Source: Heterohyrax brucei (taxonomy: Eukaryota; Chordata; Mammalia; Hyracoidea; Procaviidae). Taken from it: a DNA stretch of 64,000 nt. A program made the translations under genes and the position numbers. This document shows, one piece after another, positions 59,238 through 64,000 of the stretch (the stretch's first letter is position 1; each line of letters opens with the position of its first letter). The notes under the pieces are model-generated. The model searched no databases. It saw nothing but the letters and a program-made list of their open reading frames with translations, and was not told where the DNA came from. The stretch covers positions 95,200,171 to 95,264,170 of the forward strand of contig CM053144.1 in the NCBI GenBank assembly GCA_028571685.1, written 5' to 3'.

Positions 59238-61261
59238 TATCAGAAGCAGACACTAATTTTCACATTAAAACTTACTTTTAATATCACTACTATCATTTTT
59301 AAAAATAAGATTCCATGTCATAAATTATATAAGTGTAGTAGTATTTTTTCTGTGATTAGTCAGGTAAACATTGCTGCCATCCATGAATTTAAACACATTT
59401 TTATAACTTAATGTGGTTTTCTTTCTTTTTCTTTTTCACACACATTGGGATATTAATAGTACGACAGCTGCTGTATCCTGGATTAGAAATTAGATAAGGT
59501 CACAGGTCCCCCATGCAGTGCTATAACCCTTCGGTGTATAACTTCTTAAATTCCAAAAGACTTTGCAAGCTTTTTGTTCTGTGCTAGCAAAGACCATGGG
59601 CAGAACCCTTGTACCGCCCACCTCTGTTGTGACCAGGACCAACACACAGTGTGCAGATTTCTGCAAACTGAGAAACTGAATCTTTAAAACAGAGGCAAAG
59701 TCATTGCTAAGGCATAACTAGGTGACCCCCTTTTTTTTTTTTCCTCACAGCACTTATTTACCCAGTTCATTAATTTAGCCCCTTTGACATAAACTAGATG
59801 AGATCCAGGATACAGAGTCCTTGATACAACTCTGCTTATTTAGGTCAAATTCTCTTTATCACCTTACCTTTTTTCATGAGTGCTTTCTTTTCAGTTGGTC
59901 TCTAGAAGCTATTTTTCAAGCTTGAGCCAAATCCTCCAACGCAATTCCATCTGCAGGACTGGCTGGCAGGGTGGCCTTGCCACTGGGCTATTTGCATTAA
60001 GGCCTGCGGCTCTTCCTGGGAAAGAACTCATCCCCAGTGAGGCAGGGCACCATTTTGGTTGAAAGACAATGGGGTGAGGTCAGAGGGGAGGGGTGAGTCT
60101 GAGTTCAGCACAGTGCCTGTCACTCAGATGTGCTTACATCTCACCCCTTTCCACCTATGCCTGCATCCCTGGGAGTAGGACAATCATAAAAGATCCTAAT
60201 AAAACCTAGAGGAATTGGCAAATTAGAATTCGAGGCATCACAGCTTCTGTAGTAATGGGCAAAGGCAGGGAGGGGCAGCACTCTCTGTGTCTTGCATCAC
60301 ACTCTCGGTGTAGACATCAGTCTGATCCCATTCTGAGCAGACTTCAAGTAACATAATGAAAAAAGAGAGCCTTTGGGCACACGCAGTAATGCTGGCTGTG
60401 CCTCCAGTGTCATTACTGCAGTGACTTGGAGCACTGAAAAGACAAAATAGCAAGTGCCAAATGGCAGTCCAGAAGAGTGCATCAACATATGCAGATCATT
60501 TCCTGGGAATTCTAGGACTGTATGGGAGAAACCTAAGGGAGCCTGGCATTCCACCTAGCAGGTGGGATCAGAGGCAGGACAAGGAAAAAATAGCTTTGTA
60601 AAGTTTCTTTGACCCTATTTTTATCCTCAGACTGTTGAAGACCAGGAAATATAGGTGATACATTTTCAAAAGAGAATCTATTTGTACCAAGTTAAGACTA
60701 CATGGTCTAGATAGAATTTTTACATTGAGTTTTATTTGAATAATATAACATTGAATTCCTTTGAGTTCTGCTTTCTGATCTATTTTAGCCTTGAAGTGAA
60801 TTCTATAGCTATAACATACTTGACCAATTTAGTTCATCTAGAGTTCAGTTTTTTGAACAAAAATGCCAGAAAATCTTAGCCACTCTAACCCAACCAAGCA
60901 GGGATATCACACTGGGTATTTAATTTTATAAATAACCAGGGATTAAGACTTTAAATATTTGAGTTTTTTCATTTTAAATGTTTGGGAATAGGACTATCAT
61001 CAACACACCTTTAAGAAAGAAAAGTACTTGAGTTGATGTCTTTTAGAAGAAACTTAGGGTGGTCATTACAATTTTCAATTGTTCTGATATGTTGAAGATA
61101 CATATTATGTGGTTACTGAACCCAATTGTTTTTTGCCTTTCTTTGCAAACAAGTTCCTGGTATAAATTTAGAGCTTTCTCTCTCTCTCTGTCCTCCTATG
61201 TATACATATATGTGCATATTTTAATCCTAACTAGATGGAGCAGTGTGGAAGAAAAGGCACA
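59238..61261. other. Intronic stretch with nothing recognised
   Basis: A GC-richer patch lies at 59930-60180. There are a T-run at 59731-59741 and a short TC repeat at 61175-61189. No gene or splice-flanked exon was recognised; the FILIP1 upstream exon is not here. Confidence 0.4.
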
Positions 61262-61357
61262 TGTTTGAGTTAGCCTCTCTGAATTCAGTTTCTTCATCTG
61301 TAAAATGGGCACAGCAGGCTTTACATAATTCATAGGCTTTATATAAGTCAATGTGAC
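61262..61357 (+). repeat. MIR fragment
   Basis: AATTCAGTTTCTTCATCTGT followed by AAAATGGGCACAGCAGG is in sense MIR order. It is adjacent to the AfroSINE at 61358. Confidence 0.6.
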
Positions 61358-61514
61358 CAAACCCACTGCCACTGAGTCCATTCCAAGTCATAGTGACCAC
61401 ACAGAACATGGTAGAGCTGTCCCATAGCGTTTCCAAAGGGTGCTTTGCAGATGTGAACTGGTGACCTTTTAGCAGCTGTAGCACTTAACCACTGTGCCGC
61501 CAGGGTCTCTGATA
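61358..61514 (-). mobile_element. AfroSINE, standard form
   Basis: It has ACCAAACCCACTGCCACTGA, GTTTCCAAAGGGTGCTTTGC and TTAACCACTGTGCCGCCAGG. Confidence 0.93.
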
Positions 61515-61554
61515 ATATAAGGTGCAGTCAAACATTAGTGTTCCTCTCCTGAAC

Positions 61555-61725
61555 TGCCACCGGGAGTCAGGCTCTGTGGCTCTGCCACATACTATGGCTA
61601 TGTGACTTTGGACAAGTTAGCTCCAAATTTCAGTTCCTCCACCTCTGTAAGAGTGAAACACATGTAAACTGCCGAAGATAGTGCCTGATGTACAACAGAC
61701 ACTCAATAAAAGTATCTTCTTTTCT
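61555..61725 (+). repeat. MIR SINE
   Basis: It has GGAGTCAGGCTCTGTGGCTC, ATGTGACTTTGGACAAGTTA and GTACAACAGACACTCAATAA in sense order. Confidence 0.75.
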
Positions 61726-62949
61726 GTTCTCATAAGACTTTTAGATGACGTGGAACAGCTGTCCTACTGGGCAACATAACCAAATGTCTTCCACGGATGA
61801 ATCAATAGGCCAAAGCCTAACACAGTTTTGTTTACCTGTTCTCAATATCCTGTGACTGCCCAAAGCATTCATAAAAGTATTTGTGATTTCTAAAATCTAC
61901 CTCTGGTTTTCACTAGAGAAACTTTAGATTCCAAAAGGCATTGTAATATCTTTTTATTTATGCACACAAAATCCTTGTCAAAATCTCCCCATGATTCAGA
62001 CTCCTCATTATATATAATAAACAAGTAGAGATGAACTATTCTGAAGCCATCAGGTAGATCATGGATGGATAGAGGTATGACAAAGACAATTACTGCATAT
62101 GGAATGTCTGTGAATACTCTCACATTTCCTACCCTCCTTGTCAATCCGAGGATGCCATGTGACTAGTTATGGCCAATGGGCTGTGAGAAGAAATAATGAA
62201 TGTCACTTCCATACTAAACATTTAAAAGCTGGTAAAGAACCTCCCACTTCTCTCTTTTCCTGTCCACACATCTAGTAATGTTCTTTATGCTAGAAACGAC
62301 TTCAGCCTGGGCCCCTGAGGGATGATGTGAAACAGAGATTCTTCTCTACCCTTACCAACCCAGGTTGAGCAAGTAATGGAAGGAAAAACGAATTGTGTTG
62401 TATTTAAGTCACTGATACTTGAGAATCGATTTACTACTGCAGCCTACCCTAACCTATCTTGTTAATACTGAAATTTGGTACCAAACTAGGGGCGCAATCA
62501 TCAGAAAAAATTTTCTGCAACAGAATTTGAGCCCTCACTTAGGAGATCAATACATAATTCATGATTAGGGAAGCAGGGAAGAACTACTTTCCTAAACTAT
62601 TAGAAAAGAGTACATCCCACGCAGTAAAATAGACCCAGCCACAGGACCTGAGCATTGAAGAGATGTTGGTGATTTTTCATGTTCTCTGTAACCACCACAT
62701 ACTCTCCTCTTTTGCTTTATCCACACTGGCCTCACTCACCAGGCCTCTGCCTTTGGAATGCTTATTACCCAGACATACAGAAGTTTACTCTTCTACTTCC
62801 TTCAAGTCTTTACCAGCAAGTTATCTTTTCAGTGAGGCCTTTCCTAGCCCTCTGTTTAAAATCACCACCCTCACCTCCCAAATGTCCTGACCCTTTTCAT
62901 GATTTTTTATTTTTCTCCATAGTATTACCTATTAATATGGTTTTTTTGG
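61726..62949. other. Intronic stretch with nothing recognised
   Basis: There is unique sequence with chance open frames at 62663-62999 (plus, up to 106 codons) that show no domain features. Confidence 0.4.
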
Positions 62950-64000
62950 TACCCGAAGGGGTTCCTCTGTTGCTGTCTTTCTACTTGTTCAAGCTATAGG
63001 GTTAATTCTTTGGTTTGGGTCCTTTCTTCCTTCCTTGCAGATGTGTGCATTTGTAGAGATAAACTGACCTCTAAGCACAGCTTTGGCTCTATCCCATAGG
63101 TTCTAATGGGATGTGTTTTCATTCTCATTTGAATACATAAATTTCTTTACTTTGTCCTTGATGTCTTCTATAACCCATGGCTTTTTGAGCAAGGTGTTGT
63201 TCAGTTTCCATGAGTTCCAATTTCCATGTTTTTTCTGCTATAGATTTTGACTTTTATGGCTTTATTGTCTGAGAAGAAGCTTTGCAATAATAATTCAATG
63301 GTTCAGATTTTGTTGAAATTTGCTTTTATGTCCTAGAAAATGTCCCATGTGCATTGGAGAAGAAGGTGTACTTAACTGTTAATGGATCAAAAGTCCTGTA
63401 TATCTCAATAAGGTCTAATTGGTTAATTGTCACAATAAGATCCTGTCTTTACTGAGCTTTTTTCTGGATGATCTCTCCATTACCGAAAGTGGAGTGTTGA
63501 AGTCACCAACTATTATTGTGGAGTGATCTACTCGTTTTTCAATGTAGTCAATGTTTGTTTGATGTATTTAGATGCTCTGGTATTGGGTGCATAAATATTT
63601 AATACTGTTAAGTCCTGGTTGTATAGTGAAATTTTCAGCAATAGTGACCATCCTTGTCCATGATGATAGATTTTACATTAAAATCTATTTTATCTGAGAT
63701 TAGTATTGCCACACCTGCTCTTCTATGTACATTGGTAGCTTTATATATACTCCATCCTTTATTTTCAGTTTTTTCATATCTTTAAGTCTAAGGTGTATTT
63801 CTTGTAAGCAACATCTAGAAGGGTCATGTCTTTTGATCCAAAATGTTACTCATTGTCTCTTTATTGGAGTGTACAGTCTGTTTACATTCAGTGTAATTAT
63901 TGATAGATATGTGTGTAGTGTTGTCATTTTGTTTTATTTATTTTTGTGTTGCTTTTTTCTCTGTTGCTCTTAATATTCTGTCCTGTGTCATTGTTCTTTG
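62950..64000 (-). mobile_element. L1 ORF2 (endonuclease-RT region), antisense, runs off window
   Basis: Plus-strand text carries antisense L1 ORF2 blocks: GCTTTGGCTCTATCCCATAG, TTGTTCAGTTTCCATGAGTT, AAGTCACCAACTATTATTGT, TATTGGGTGCATAAATATTT, TTTATCTGAGATTAGTATTG and GTACAGTCTGTTTACATTCA. This is the segment between the endonuclease and RT domains. It is broken by stops; its upstream part continues past the right edge. Confidence 0.88.

Larger units (their letters stand above)
47155..64000 (-). other. FILIP1: FILIP1 intron, 3' part (at least 16.8 kb)
   Basis: This is the acceptor side of the intron that precedes the 58-codon exon; the donor and the first coding exon are outside the window. 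I looked on the minus strand for the expected upstream peptide (residues before ARED) and did not find it. The contents are a MER5A-L1-mariner nest, two plus-strand L1 3' ends, a small TA-flanked palindromic element and an antisense L1 at the right edge. Confidence 0.85.

Noticed and set aside
1-64000. CRISPR array, toxin-antitoxin, phage or other microbial system
   Set aside because: The repeats are dispersed eukaryotic SINEs and LINEs, the coding exons are spliced, and no spacer-repeat arrays or operons exist.

Overview
This window is mammalian intronic DNA carrying three coding exons of one gene, FILIP1 (filamin A-interacting protein 1), all on the minus strand. The host is almost certainly an afrotherian, most likely an elephant or another paenungulate. 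The evidence is the very high density of tRNA-derived AfroSINE copies (about 37 recognised), together with RTE/BovB-type LINE tails and L1 3' ends of the type I associate with elephant. The clade call rests on recognising these families, not on a database search. Layout, in FILIP1 transcript order (right to left): 64000-47155 is the 3' part of a long upstream intron; 47154-46981 is a 58-codon exon; 46980-36479 is a 10.5 kb intron; 36478-36300 is a 179-bp exon; 36299-690 is a 35.6 kb intron; 689-1 is the first 689 bp of the large coiled-coil exon, which runs off the left edge. The three exons join in frame (phases 0, 0, 2) into about 347 residues with no stop, covering most of the CortBP2-like N-terminal domain and the start of the long coiled coil. 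The first coding exon with the start codon, the promoter, and the C-terminal and 3' UTR sequence lie outside the window. The rest is transposon archaeology. There are four solo LTRs of one MaLR-like family, three with perfect 5-bp target duplications. L1 pieces include an internally deleted copy that keeps tandem 5' UTR monomers. An RTE tail has been split by an LTR. Two copies of a fold-back mariner derivative are built from inverted transposase 3' ends, one of them nested in an L1 that is nested in a MER5A. An inverted ~250-bp duplication has one arm sitting inside an AfroSINE. Older MIR, L2, MER5A and MER20 copies are also present. Two long stretches (about 13.5-17.9 kb and 18.3-24.3 kb) are nearly free of SINEs in an otherwise SINE-rich intron. 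I see no second protein-coding gene, tRNA, rRNA, snRNA, CRISPR or microbial system. The remaining short open frames are chance frames or fragments of dead transposons.
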